Positions 1-7,647 of a stretch of 64,000 bases of DNA are shown piece by piece. The stretch covers positions 84,289 to 148,288 of the forward strand of contig NZ_PDKG01000006.1 of assembly GCF_004116725.1 (NCBI RefSeq), in the 5' to 3' direction. The notes below the pieces were generated by a model, which was not told where the DNA came from, searched no databases, and saw only the letters and a list, made by a program, of their open reading frames with translations. A program made the position numbers and the translations under genes. How positions within the stretch are numbered: the stretch's first letter is position 1; every line of letters starts with the position of its first letter. Source of the DNA: Arcobacter sp. CECT 8986. GTDB lineage: Bacteria; Campylobacterota; Campylobacteria; Campylobacterales; Arcobacteraceae.

Positions 1-885
1 TCCATAAACAACTATATATAAACCTATACTAAACCATACAACTTGCCAAGGTGCAGTTTTTATTGTAAGCCATGCTTTTGCATTTTTTGTATAACTTGCG
101 ATTGCTAAAAAAATAATTGCACCACTTAAAGCAAATAAACTAACAGGTAAATCAAAATAATCACCTACAAAATATCCAATTAATAAAATCAATAAAAATA
201 ACCATGAGAATTTAAATAGTGTTTTACTTTTTAGTACCTCATCAGGATTTTTCAATAATGAAATATCAATTTGTTTTGGAATATCTTTTCTTAAAATCAA
301 CCATAAAACAAATATAGAAATAACGGTACTTACAATATATGGTAATATCATATTTGCTAAGTATTCAAAAAAACCAATATTAAAATAGTTTGCAGTTACA
401 ATATTTGTAAGATTTGAAAATACAAAAGGCAATGAAGCACTATCACTTATAAATCCACCTGCTAAAATAAAAGCTAAGATAGTCTTTGCATTTAACTTTA
501 ATATTTTCATCTTTGCTAAAATAATTGGTGTTAAAATAAGTGCAGCACCATCATTTGCAAAAATTGCAGATACAAATGAACCTAAAAGTAGTGAATAAAT
601 AAACATCTTAATTCCACTTCCATTTGATAGTTTTGCCATCTTTATTGCACACCATTCAAAAAAACCTATTTCATCTAAAACCATAGATAAAATTATAATT
701 CCTATAAATGCTAATGTAGCATCCCAAACAATATTTGTAACATCAATTACATCATCAAAATTTACAACTCCCAAGACTAAAGCAACAATTGCTCCTATTA
801 TGGCAGTTGTTCCTATTTGTAATCCTTTTGGTTGCCATATTACAAATACCAAGGTTATTATAAATATACCACTTGCTAAAAACAT
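1..885 (-). CDS. arsB: ArsB arsenite efflux permease, 3' part beyond the window edge
   Basis: The frame is open from 885 down to base 1 (295 codons), so the C-terminal third or so is missing. I translated it by hand. It begins MFLASGIFIITLVF and continues with VIWQPKGLQIG, FFEWCAIKMAK and IFANDGAALILTPI. These match the ArsB (TC 2.A.45) arsenite antiporter, including the conserved FANDGAALILTP segment. The product is a multi-pass inner-membrane protein that exports As(III)/Sb(III). ATG at 885 is chosen because AAAGG lies 6 bp upstream; an in-frame ATG at 891 is too close to that Shine-Dalgarno. It lies downstream of arsR and the GGCT-like gene but is separated from them by a terminator and its own ArsR-type operator, so it is probably a separate arsenite-inducible unit. 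Confidence 0.93.
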   Translation of the reverse strand, partial: MFLASGIFIITLVFVIWQPKGLQIGTTAIIGAIVALVLGVVNFDDVIDVTNIVWDATLAFIGIIILSMVLDEIGFFEWCAIKMAKLSNGSGIKMFIYSLLLGSFVSAIFANDGAALILTPIILAKMKILKLNAKTILAFILAGGFISDSASLPFVFSNLTNIVTANYFNIGFFEYLANMILPYIVSTVISIFVLWLILRKDIPKQIDISLLKNPDEVLKSKTLFKFSWLFLLILLIGYFVGDYFDLPVSLFALSGAIIFLAIASYTKNAKAWLTIKTAPWQVVWFSIGLYIVVYG

Positions 886-902
886 TCCCATCCTTTATTT
901 AA

Positions 903-926
903 ATATATCAAGATATATTGATATAT
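903..926 (-). promoter_or_regulatory. ArsR-type operator upstream of arsB (copy 2)
   Basis: Inverted repeat ATATATCAA-N6-TTGATATAT, 17 bp upstream of the arsB start codon. Its reverse complement is identical over all 24 bp, including the asymmetric 6-bp centre, to the site overlapping the arsR promoter (1663-1686). Identity at the two ars transcription units and nowhere else noticed points to the ArsR binding site. The -10/-35 of arsB is not obvious. Confidence 0.75.
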
Positions 927-937
927 AAAAATCAAAA

Positions 938-962
938 AAAAAGAGTTAATAACCCTCTTTTT
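938..962 (-). terminator. Terminator of the arsR-GGCT unit
   Basis: The 8-bp stem AAAAAGAG/CTCTTTTT overlaps the stop codon of the GGCT-like gene. On the minus strand it is followed by a run of T, as in intrinsic terminators. It separates arsR-GGCT from arsB. Confidence 0.6.
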
Positions 963-1299
963 CTTCAATCTCATCTTTTAAAACATATATATAAGTATCC
1001 ACATCTAACTCATCATATCTTTCAACCGTAACTTCTTGTCTTATAAACTCACTTCCTTCAAACTCATCAAGATAATCCCAATTATTAATTAAATTTGTTG
1101 AATAAAATAAAAATCCGTGAATTGTATCATCACCTTGGTCTAATCTTATTCCAGGATATCCCATACTTGCACTCCAACCAGCATCAATTAGTTTTCCTTT
1201 TACCGTTGCAGGGACAAACTTTCCTACAATATTTTCTAATACATATGCATTTGGACAGTTTGGCATAAGTGTTCCATATACAAAAAGTGTTTCTGTCAT
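946..1299 (-). CDS. Gamma-glutamylcyclotransferase-like protein in the ars cluster
   Basis: A 117-residue single-domain protein of the GGCT/AIG2 (YtfP/BtrG) fold. It has the N-terminal FVYGTLM substrate-cradle motif (residues 6-12) and the LDEFEG segment, whose Glu81 aligns with the catalytic Glu of GGCT enzymes. It is cytoplasmic, with no signal peptide. Enzymes of this family cyclise gamma-glutamyl amides to 5-oxoproline; the substrate here cannot be told. The start overlaps the arsR stop by one base (TAATG), so the two genes are translationally coupled and share the arsenite-responsive promoter. A role in thiol or gamma-glutamyl metabolism during arsenite stress is inference from position only. 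Confidence 0.8.
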   Translation of the reverse strand: MTETLFVYGTLMPNCPNAYVLENIVGKFVPATVKGKLIDAGWSASMGYPGIRLDQGDDTIHGFLFYSTNLINNWDYLDEFEGSEFIRQEVTVERYDELDVDTYIYVLKDEIEEKEGY

Positions 1300-1616
1300 T
1301 AAATATTTTCCTTAGTACAACTTTTTTTTAAAGAGGGTAATTCTATATCTAAAAACATTATCTCTTTTATACATGATAATCTAAACTCATCAAGTGGATT
1401 TCTTATACTATAATAAGCCCATCTTCCTTGTCTATCAACTCTTAAAAATCCTGCTTCTTTTAATATTTTTAGATGTCTTGATAATCTTGATTGTATCATT
1501 TCAAAAGAGTTTTCCAAATCACATACACAACAAGAACCATGAATATTAATAAACTTTAATATTTTTACCCTTGTCTCATCATTTAAAGAAGATACTGTTT
1601 TTAAGAATATATCCAT
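1299..1616 (-). CDS. arsR: ArsR/SmtB-family arsenite-responsive repressor
   Basis: 105 residues, normal for the family. A winged-helix DNA-binding domain covers about residues 8-90, with recognition helix RLSRHLKILKEAGF and wing RQGRWAYYS. The As(III)/Sb(III) site typical of ArsR is visible as CCVCDL (Cys29, Cys30, Cys32), plus Cys at about 100 near the C terminus. It is expected to repress its own promoter and arsB until arsenite binds. The promoter upstream (TTGATA, 17 bp, TATAAT) has a near-perfect palindrome over its -35 box. First gene of an arsR-GGCT unit. Confidence 0.95.
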   Translation of the reverse strand: MDIFLKTVSSLNDETRVKILKFINIHGSCCVCDLENSFEMIQSRLSRHLKILKEAGFLRVDRQGRWAYYSIRNPLDEFRLSCIKEIMFLDIELPSLKKSCTKENI

Positions 1617-1642
1617 AATCTCTCTTTTTTATGTTTTAAGAA

Positions 1643-1690
1643 ATTATATCACAATTTTATACATATATCAATATATCTTGATATATGTAT
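1643..1690 (-). promoter_or_regulatory. arsR promoter with overlapping ArsR operator (copy 1)
   Basis: On the minus strand, -35 TTGATA (1666-1671), a 17-bp spacer and -10 TATAAT (1643-1648) form a strong sigma-70 promoter 27 bp before the arsR start. A perfect 13-bp inverted repeat (arms 1659-1671 and 1678-1690, 6-bp centre) covers the -35 box. The inner 24 bp recur exactly, in inverse orientation, upstream of arsB. The layout fits autorepression by ArsR. Confidence 0.8.
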
Positions 1691-1699
1691 ATTAATATT

Positions 1700-3790
1700 T
1701 TAAAATTTTCTTTTAAAATTAAATGTTATTTTTCTAGGTTCACCAGAATAAAGTCTATAATCGTTTGTTCCAGATTCATAATATTTTTTATCTGTAATAT
1801 TCTCTACATTTAATGCAAGTTCCCAATCTTTTAAAGAGTAATGAAGTCCCATATCATATCTTGTATAAGATGGCAGTTCAACTCTTGTTGTTTTTGATGA
1901 ACTTGTATATGTTTTATCTCTATATACAACTCCTGCTGTAACACCCAATGTTCCATCATATATTTTTTTAGGAATATTATATCTTGTAAATAAAAATGCT
2001 GTTGATTCTGGACTATTTTTAGGAGTATTTCCCATATCTTTTCCACTTACATACTCAGTTTCATTATATGCATAACCTGTTTTAAATTGCCAGTTTGCAG
2101 TTGGTAACCATTGTATTTCTGCTTCAATACCTTTACTTTCAACCTCACCTTTTAACTCATAATATCCACCAGGATTACTCTCAGCAACATTTTCTTTATT
2201 AATTTTATAAAAAGATAAAATTGTATTTAGTTTTTCAGAAATATTGATTTTTGTTCCAACCTCAAATTGCTCTGATTTTTCAGAATCTAAAGAGTTTCCA
2301 GTTTTATCAACTCTCTCAGCTGAGTTTGGATCATAACTTTGAGCATAACTTCCATAAATAGAAAATGTATCATTTATATTATAAACTGCACCAATAGAAC
2401 CCACATAATCAGTTGATAATTTAGTCATATTATCAACACAATTACCTCTTAAGCACTCGAAATCAATTTTTGTTCTATCTACTCTTAATGAACCAACTAA
2501 TGTCAATTTATCTGTTACATCAATTTTATCTTGAACATAAAGACCTGCACTATAAGATTTTGTTTCTCTTCTATTCCCTTCATTATCAACAGCATCACCG
2601 CCTAATTTAGGATTAAAGATATTTAAATTAGGAGAAACAGTTCCTCCATAAACTTTTCTTACAAAATCTGTTCTTTTATATGCACCAGAAAGACCAAATA
2701 ACATATTATGATTCATATCTAATAGTTTTGTATTATATTTCAAATTTGTATCAAAACTATGCCAATCTCTCTCATTGTATTGATGTCTATTTCTTCTTGT
2801 TAATGTTGTATCTTCTATATTAACACTATTATTAACTCTTCTATTTTCATATAATTTTCTATCATCTTCATGAAAAACACTTCTCCAAGCAAATTTATAA
2901 GATAATTCACTATTTATATAATGGTCTAAACTTATATCAAAAGCTGTACCTTTATCATTATCATAATCATTTTTTTCTTGATAAACAGTCTCTAATGATG
3001 CTACATCATTTATATTATGATTAGCAGCAGCAAGTCCATCATCTGCACTTCCTTTTTCATTTCCATATTCCATTGCAACCAATAAAGAAGTATCATCATC
3101 AATATTCCATAAAAGACTAGGATAGATATATAAGTTTTTAAAATTTACATCTTTTCTATATGAATCTATTTTCTCACCAACAACAATAAATCTATAAAAA
3201 AGATTATCTGTTAATGGCCCAGTTGAATCAAAAGTAGTAGTTATTCCATTATCTTCACCAAACTTAGAACTATCAGTCATATAAGTTTGAAAAGATGTAT
3301 CAATTGAAAAACTCTGTTTTGATTGGGGAAGTTTTGTTTGAATATTTACTAAACCACTTGGTTGCATAGCTCCATAAAGAACAGAAGCAGGACCTTTTAC
3401 AACTTCAATTCTTTCTACATTTGCAGTTGAAGGTGAACCCATTCTACTAATTAATCCTGACATTCCATTTACTTGTATATTTTGTAAATTTGTCTGAAAA
3501 CCTCTTATCATTATTGCATCAGCATTTTTACCAACTTTTGTTACACCTGTTGTGTAATCATATGTATCTTCTATTCTTTGGGCTTGTAAGTCATCAATTA
3601 AAGATTTTTTAGTAACAAAGACAGAGTACGGAGTCTCTTTATCACTAAATTCACCTTTCATACTACTTGAAGAATACTCTTCAAAGTAAGATTCCTGTGC
3701 TCCAACAACTAAAACACTCTCTAGTTCTTGAGCAAAAATTGTTGCATTATTTAACAAAAATAAAAATGCAAACATATACCTCTTTTTCAT
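1700..3790 (-). CDS. TonB-dependent siderophore receptor
   Basis: 696 residues, typical length. The signal peptide MKKRYMFAFLFLLNNATIFA is followed by a plug domain (about 50-155) with the TonB-receptor patterns TPYSVFVTKKSLIDD, MIRGFQ and ERIEVVKGPASVLYGAMQPSG. The latter closely matches ferric-siderophore receptors (FhuE/FpvA/FoxA type). A 22-strand beta-barrel follows and ends in an aromatic residue (FNFKRKF), as expected for BAM insertion. It sits in the outer membrane and takes up a ferric siderophore driven by TonB-ExbBD. The substrate cannot be read from sequence. A Fur-box-like site lies about 65 bp upstream of the start. It is a single gene; its 3' end runs straight into the arsR control region without a separate terminator. 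Confidence 0.92.
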   Translation of the reverse strand: MKKRYMFAFLFLLNNATIFAQELESVLVVGAQESYFEEYSSSSMKGEFSDKETPYSVFVTKKSLIDDLQAQRIEDTYDYTTGVTKVGKNADAIMIRGFQTNLQNIQVNGMSGLISRMGSPSTANVERIEVVKGPASVLYGAMQPSGLVNIQTKLPQSKQSFSIDTSFQTYMTDSSKFGEDNGITTTFDSTGPLTDNLFYRFIVVGEKIDSYRKDVNFKNLYIYPSLLWNIDDDTSLLVAMEYGNEKGSADDGLAAANHNINDVASLETVYQEKNDYDNDKGTAFDISLDHYINSELSYKFAWRSVFHEDDRKLYENRRVNNSVNIEDTTLTRRNRHQYNERDWHSFDTNLKYNTKLLDMNHNMLFGLSGAYKRTDFVRKVYGGTVSPNLNIFNPKLGGDAVDNEGNRRETKSYSAGLYVQDKIDVTDKLTLVGSLRVDRTKIDFECLRGNCVDNMTKLSTDYVGSIGAVYNINDTFSIYGSYAQSYDPNSAERVDKTGNSLDSEKSEQFEVGTKINISEKLNTILSFYKINKENVAESNPGGYYELKGEVESKGIEAEIQWLPTANWQFKTGYAYNETEYVSGKDMGNTPKNSPESTAFLFTRYNIPKKIYDGTLGVTAGVVYRDKTYTSSSKTTRVELPSYTRYDMGLHYSLKDWELALNVENITDKKYYESGTNDYRLYSGEPRKITFNFKRKF

Positions 3791-3844
3791 TATTTTTCCT
3801 TGTGTGAATTTAAAAAGTGAAGAAGTATATGTAAATATATGTTA

Positions 3845-3883
3845 ATTCATTCTTAATAAAGATTATCATTATTAAGAATGAAT
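3845..3883. promoter_or_regulatory. Fur-box-like site in a 15-bp perfect inverted repeat
   Basis: Arms 3845-3859 and 3869-3883 are perfect inverted repeats (15 bp) around a 9-bp centre. On the minus strand, bases 3873-3855 match the classical 19-bp Fur box GATAATGATAATCATTATC at 16 of 19 positions by my count. It precedes a siderophore receptor gene, so iron repression is the likely role. There is no T-run, so it is a poor terminator for lrgB. Confidence 0.6.
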
Positions 3884-3904
3884 ATGTAAGATGATTTTAG
3901 TAAT

Positions 3905-4618
3905 TTATTTAAAAATTGAGATTACAATAGGAAGAAATATTGCAGTAAACATTCCACTTAATCCCATTGCTAAAGCTGAGAATGCTGCTGCTTTTTCCCC
4001 TATTTCTATTGCTCTTGCAGTTCCTATTCCATGAGATATTAAACCAAGTGCAAAACCTTTAGAAGTTTCATGTTTTACTTTCACAAGTTTGAAAATAATT
4101 GTTCCAAGAAGTGCTCCTATTATTCCTGTAATGATTACAAATCCAACAGCCAAAGATGGAATTGCACCTATTTGTTTAGAAGTTATAATTGCAATTGGTG
4201 CTGTAATTGATTTTGTTGTCATAGATAAAATTGTCTCTAAATTTGCATCTAAAGACCACAACAATCCAACAGCAATAACTATTGAAAATACTCCTGCAAC
4301 AACTAAAGTAATTGCAATTGGTATAAATAATGACTTTATATATTTTAAATTATTAAATAAAGGCAATGCCAAAGCAACAGTTGCAGGGCCAAGGAAAAAG
4401 TGAATGATTTTAACAGAATCAAAATACTCTTCATATGAAGTTCCAGTTAATAAAATAGCACTCATAATTATTATATATGCAATTATAATTGGTTGAAGTA
4501 ATGTATTTTTATTAGTTTTTTCATATATAATTATTCCTATTTTAAATGATGCCATTGTTAAAATAAGCCAAGTTAATGGTGTTGAAGTTATATAATTTTC
4601 TAATGCTTCAAAGTTCAT
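3905..4618 (-). CDS. lrgB: LrgB/CidB-family membrane protein
   Basis: 237 residues, about 6-7 membrane segments, typical LrgB length. Conserved stretches are TTKSITAPIAI, FVIITGIIGALLG and the C-terminal SHGIGTARAIEIGEKAAAFSALAMGLSG, a hallmark of LrgB. It overlaps lrgA by 11 bp, so the pair is one transcription unit. LrgAB/CidAB were first described as holin/antiholin-like murein hydrolase regulators; B. subtilis and S. mutans homologues mediate pyruvate transport. Next to a YheO-like regulator and a carboxylate symporter, a small-carboxylate transport role fits, but this is inference. Confidence 0.88.
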   Translation of the reverse strand: MNFEALENYITSTPLTWLILTMASFKIGIIIYEKTNKNTLLQPIIIAYIIIMSAILLTGTSYEEYFDSVKIIHFFLGPATVALALPLFNNLKYIKSLFIPIAITLVVAGVFSIVIAVGLLWSLDANLETILSMTTKSITAPIAIITSKQIGAIPSLAVGFVIITGIIGALLGTIIFKLVKVKHETSKGFALGLISHGIGTARAIEIGEKAAAFSALAMGLSGMFTAIFLPIVISIFK

Positions 4619-4961
4619 TTTTTGCCTTTTTGTCAGTTAAATAATCCATTAATTTTGCACTAAAAATAAGTGCAACAATTGTACCTACTAATAAAGAGAT
4701 AAGAATAGCCCAAAACTCTTTTTTCAAAATATCTGCTTGTGTTATAATTCCCATTGCAGCAGGAATAAATAACATTGGTAAATATCTTAGATGAATAAAT
4801 ACAGCATTATCTAAACTTTGAAAACTTCTTTTTCTTATCATTAAAAAAATCAATAACAGTATCATTCCTATAACAGGTCCAGGAACAAGTAAAGAGAAAA
4901 GTTTTGATATACACTCTCCAATAAATTGAAAAACAAGTAATACAATAATTCCTTTTAACAT
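4608..4961 (-). CDS. lrgA: LrgA/CidA-family membrane protein
   Basis: 117 residues with four hydrophobic segments, the size and layout of LrgA/CidA. The family pattern PGPVIGMILLL is present near residues 27-38, and YLPMLFIPAAMGII matches the conserved third segment. First gene of lrgAB, partner of lrgB. Transcribed divergently from the YheO-like regulator; the 110-bp gap between them carries two direct repeats that could be regulator sites. Confidence 0.88.
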   Translation of the reverse strand: MLKGIIVLLVFQFIGECISKLFSLLVPGPVIGMILLLIFLMIRKRSFQSLDNAVFIHLRYLPMLFIPAAMGIITQADILKKEFWAILISLLVGTIVALIFSAKLMDYLTDKKAKNEL

Positions 4962-4999
4962 TTTTATATCCTTAAAAAAAATGAAATTATAGAGTTTTA

Positions 5000-5040
5000 T
5001 AGACTTTTTGTCAACTTTTTATATTTTGTAGACTTTTTGT
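5000..5040. repeat. 12-bp direct repeats in the lrgA/regulator gap
   Basis: TAGACTTTTTGT occurs at 5000-5011 and again at 5029-5040, a 29-bp period between two divergent genes. Repeats on nearly one DNA face are common for transcription-factor dimers. Candidate binding sites for the divergent YheO-like regulator; no more can be said from sequence. Confidence 0.35.
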
Positions 5041-5072
5041 ATTTTTAAAGTTTGTTTATTGTAAGATTCTTT

Positions 5073-5681
5073 ATGAATAAAAAATTAATACCACACATCA
5101 CAGTTTGTGATGCTATTACAAAGCTTTTCTACCCAAATGTTGAAGTTGTTTTACACGATGTAAAAGAGGAAAAATTAGTTCATATCTCAAATGCTTTTTC
5201 AAAAAGAGAGATTGGTGATAAGATGATAAATGATGTTAAAGACTTTAAAGCATTAACAACAGATATCATAGGACCATATGAAAAAGTAAACTTTGATGGT
5301 AAAAAACTAAAAACTGTTTCGTCTATTATTAGAGATGAAAATAGTGAAATAATAGGAATAATGTGTATCAACTTCGATATACAAACATTTGAAAATATTT
5401 TTGATTCTTTGAAATCTTTTTTAAATCTTGAAGATAAAAAACAATCTCCAAATTTACTATTTTCTCAAGATTGGAAAAGTCATACAAATAGATTGATAAA
5501 AAAGTTTTTACAAATAAAAGATAAAAAGATAGAAGAGCTTAAAATAAAACAGAAAAAAGAGTTAATACTATTTTTAAATGATAAAGGTATTTTCTCAATT
5601 AGAAATGTTGTTGCATATTTATGTGAGATTTTAGATATATCAAGAGCAACAATATACAAATGGCTTAAACAAGAGAATTAA
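5073..5681 (+). CDS. YheO/DauR-type PAS-HTH transcriptional regulator
   Basis: 202 residues from the ATG at 5073; an upstream in-frame TTG at 5052 exists but lacks a ribosome site. The N-terminal YheO-like PAS domain (about 5-115) includes CDAITKLFYPNVEVVLHD and the ligand-pocket segment GIMCINFDI. The C-terminal helix-turn-helix (about 155-200) ends in the family pattern GIFSIRNVVAYLCEILDISRATIYKWL. YheO-family regulators (e.g. DauR) control amino-acid and carboxylate utilisation genes. It is divergent from lrgAB and convergent with the SLC1-type symporter, so one of these is the probable target. Confidence 0.85.
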   Translation: MNKKLIPHITVCDAITKLFYPNVEVVLHDVKEEKLVHISNAFSKREIGDKMINDVKDFKALTTDIIGPYEKVNFDGKKLKTVSSIIRDENSEIIGIMCINFDIQTFENIFDSLKSFLNLEDKKQSPNLLFSQDWKSHTNRLIKKFLQIKDKKIEELKIKQKKELILFLNDKGIFSIRNVVAYLCEILDISRATIYKWLKQEN

Positions 5682-5693
5682 ATCTCTTGTTTA
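5666..5693. terminator. Bidirectional terminator between regulator and symporter
   Basis: Perfect 11-bp stem TAAACAAGAGA/TCTCTTGTTTA with a 6-nt loop. It contains the stop codons of both convergent genes. Confidence 0.65.
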
Positions 5694-6911
5694 GCTATTA
5701 TAAATTTTTTCATCTAACTCATTTTCACTTTTTGCAACAAAAACTGTAACCATAGCATCACCTGTAACATTTACAGTAGTTCTTGCCATATCTAAGATTC
5801 TATCAATTCCAGCAATAATAGCAACACCTTCTAAAGGTAAATTAACAGAAGTTAAAACAAGTGTCAACATAATTAAACCAGCACCAGGAACACCTGCTGT
5901 TCCAATTGAAGCAAGTGTTGAAGTTAAAATAATTGTCAACATATTTGAAAAAGTCAAATCCACACCAAAAGCTTGAGCAACAAACATCGCACATACACCT
6001 TGATAAATAGCAGTTCCATCCATATTTATTGTTGCACCTAAAGGTAAAACAAAACTTGAAATTGATTTTGATGTTCCTAAATTATTAACAACATTTGATG
6101 TTGTAACAGGAAGTGTTCCAGAACTACTTGTAGTTGTAAATGCAATCATTTGAGCAGGGAAAATACCTTTAAAAAATTTAATAATACTCAATTTAGATAT
6201 TAATTTAATAGATAATCCATAAGTAAATACCATGTGTAAAATAGAAGCTATATAAACACACAAAATAACTTTTAATAGACTATATAAAACATCCATTCCA
6301 TATGATGCACTAACCCAAGCCATTAAACCAAAAATACCAAATGGTGCAAAAGATATTACAATATCTGTCATTTTAAACATTACTTCAGAAAAAGAACTGA
6401 AAAAATCTTTTACAGGTTTTGCTTTATTACCAGCTAAATTAATAGAGATACCAAGAACAATTGCAAAAAAGATAATTTGTAAGATATTACCTTGAGCTAG
6501 ACTGCTTATTGGATTTGTTGATACTATATTTAAAAGTGTATCTACTAATGATGGTGCAGTTTTTGAAGCAATAGTTTCATTATTTACTAAAGATACTCCA
6601 ACACCTGGTTCAAAAATATATCCAAAAGCTAGACCAATTGTTATTGCAACTGCTGTTGTTGCCAAGTAGATGAAAAAAGTTTTTAACCCTACTCTTTTCA
6701 TTTTAGATAAATCATCCATAGATGTAATACCACTTACAAGTGTTACAAAAATAAGTGGAACAATCAACATCTTAATTAAATTTAAAAATAGTGTCCCTAA
6801 AGGTTTTAAGTAAATTGCAATATCTTTAAAAATGAGTCCTGTTACTAAACCAAGAATCAACCCTAAAAATATCTTCTGCCACAACGGCACCTTTTTATAT
6901 AAAGCCCACAT
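5691..6911 (-). CDS. Dicarboxylate/amino acid:cation symporter (SLC1/DAACS family)
   Basis: 406 residues from ATG 6911, which has AAGGAG 5 bp upstream; the GTG at 6917 is too close to it. Family hallmarks of GltP/GltPh/DctA are intact: hairpin HP1 with TTTSSSGTLPVTTSN, the TM7 NMDGT motif, HP2 GAGLIMLTLVL, and TM8 NVTGDAMVTVF, where the Asp and Asn ligate the substrate amino group and cation. It imports aspartate/glutamate or C4-dicarboxylates with Na+ or H+. It lies 83 bp downstream of a response regulator on the same strand and may belong to that two-component unit. This context, with aspA and asparaginase nearby, favours an acidic amino acid as substrate. Confidence 0.9.
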   Translation of the reverse strand: MWALYKKVPLWQKIFLGLILGLVTGLIFKDIAIYLKPLGTLFLNLIKMLIVPLIFVTLVSGITSMDDLSKMKRVGLKTFFIYLATTAVAITIGLAFGYIFEPGVGVSLVNNETIASKTAPSLVDTLLNIVSTNPISSLAQGNILQIIFFAIVLGISINLAGNKAKPVKDFFSSFSEVMFKMTDIVISFAPFGIFGLMAWVSASYGMDVLYSLLKVILCVYIASILHMVFTYGLSIKLISKLSIIKFFKGIFPAQMIAFTTTSSSGTLPVTTSNVVNNLGTSKSISSFVLPLGATINMDGTAIYQGVCAMFVAQAFGVDLTFSNMLTIILTSTLASIGTAGVPGAGLIMLTLVLTSVNLPLEGVAIIAGIDRILDMARTTVNVTGDAMVTVFVAKSENELDEKIYNS

Positions 6912-6993
6912 TCTCACTCCTTAAAATTAAGCTAATCTTTAATTTTAGATAAATAAAGTGATATAAAGTGGACTTTTTTATAAAATTTAAAAA

Positions 6994-7647
6994 TTATTCA
7001 ATCTCTGCTGCATCAATTGAATAACCCAATCCTTTTACTATTTTTATAGATTTTTCAGGTATTTTTTTTCTGATTCTTTTAACTAAAGCTCTAATGTTAC
7101 CTAAAGATGTAGGTTCACCTTCCCATACATACTCTTCAATTTCATCAAAGCTAAATACTCTGTGTACATCTTTTGCTAGTAATTCTAGAAATAAAATCTC
7201 TTTTTTTGCAAGTTTTACTTCTTCCCCATCTTTTGTCAAACAATGTTTTGTATAATCAAATACAAAATCATTTCCTAAATTTAATACTTTTGTTTCATAC
7301 TTACATAATTTTTTTATTTTATGTATTAGTTCATACATAAAAAATGGTTTTTTCAAAAAGTCATCACACCCTATTTCATATGATGTTTGAATTTTATCTA
7401 GCTCGTGATTAGAACTAATAATAATTACTGGAATATCTTTATGATACATTCTAATTGATTCTAAAATCGATATTCCATCCAAAGAAGGAACATTTATATC
7501 CAAAATAAAACATTGATAACCATTTACTAATGCTTCTAAAGCATCCTCCCCATCGTAAAATGTATCAACTTTATATCCTTCTTTTTCTAAGGCACTAGAG
7601 ATTAAATTACATAATCTTTCGTTATCTTCAAGCACTAATATCTTCAT
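6994..7647 (-). CDS. OmpR-type response regulator, partner of the kinase at 7628-9850
   Basis: 217 residues. The receiver domain (1-115) has acidic residues LEDN at 6-9, phospho-acceptor Asp50 in CFILDINVP and the Lys of FLKKPF. A winged-helix DNA-binding domain follows (about 125-215), with recognition helix NIRALVKRIRKKIP. It starts inside the kinase gene with a 20-bp overlap, so translation is coupled. It is a close paralogue of the regulator at 60900-61544, and the recognition helices are almost identical. Likely target, by position: the symporter immediately downstream. Confidence 0.92.
   Translation of the reverse strand: MKILVLEDNERLCNLISSALEKEGYKVDTFYDGEDALEALVNGYQCFILDINVPSLDGISILESIRMYHKDIPVIIISSNHELDKIQTSYEIGCDDFLKKPFFMYELIHKIKKLCKYETKVLNLGNDFVFDYTKHCLTKDGEEVKLAKKEILFLELLAKDVHRVFSFDEIEEYVWEGEPTSLGNIRALVKRIRKKIPEKSIKIVKGLGYSIDAAEIE

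Noticed and set aside
1659..1690. Palindrome after the TonB receptor gene read as its terminator
   Set aside because: No T-run follows, it covers the arsR -35 box, and its core recurs exactly before arsB, so an operator explains it better.
4089..4403. Plus-strand frame opposite lrgB
   Set aside because: Antisense shadow of a conserved membrane-protein gene, with no ribosome site or domain.
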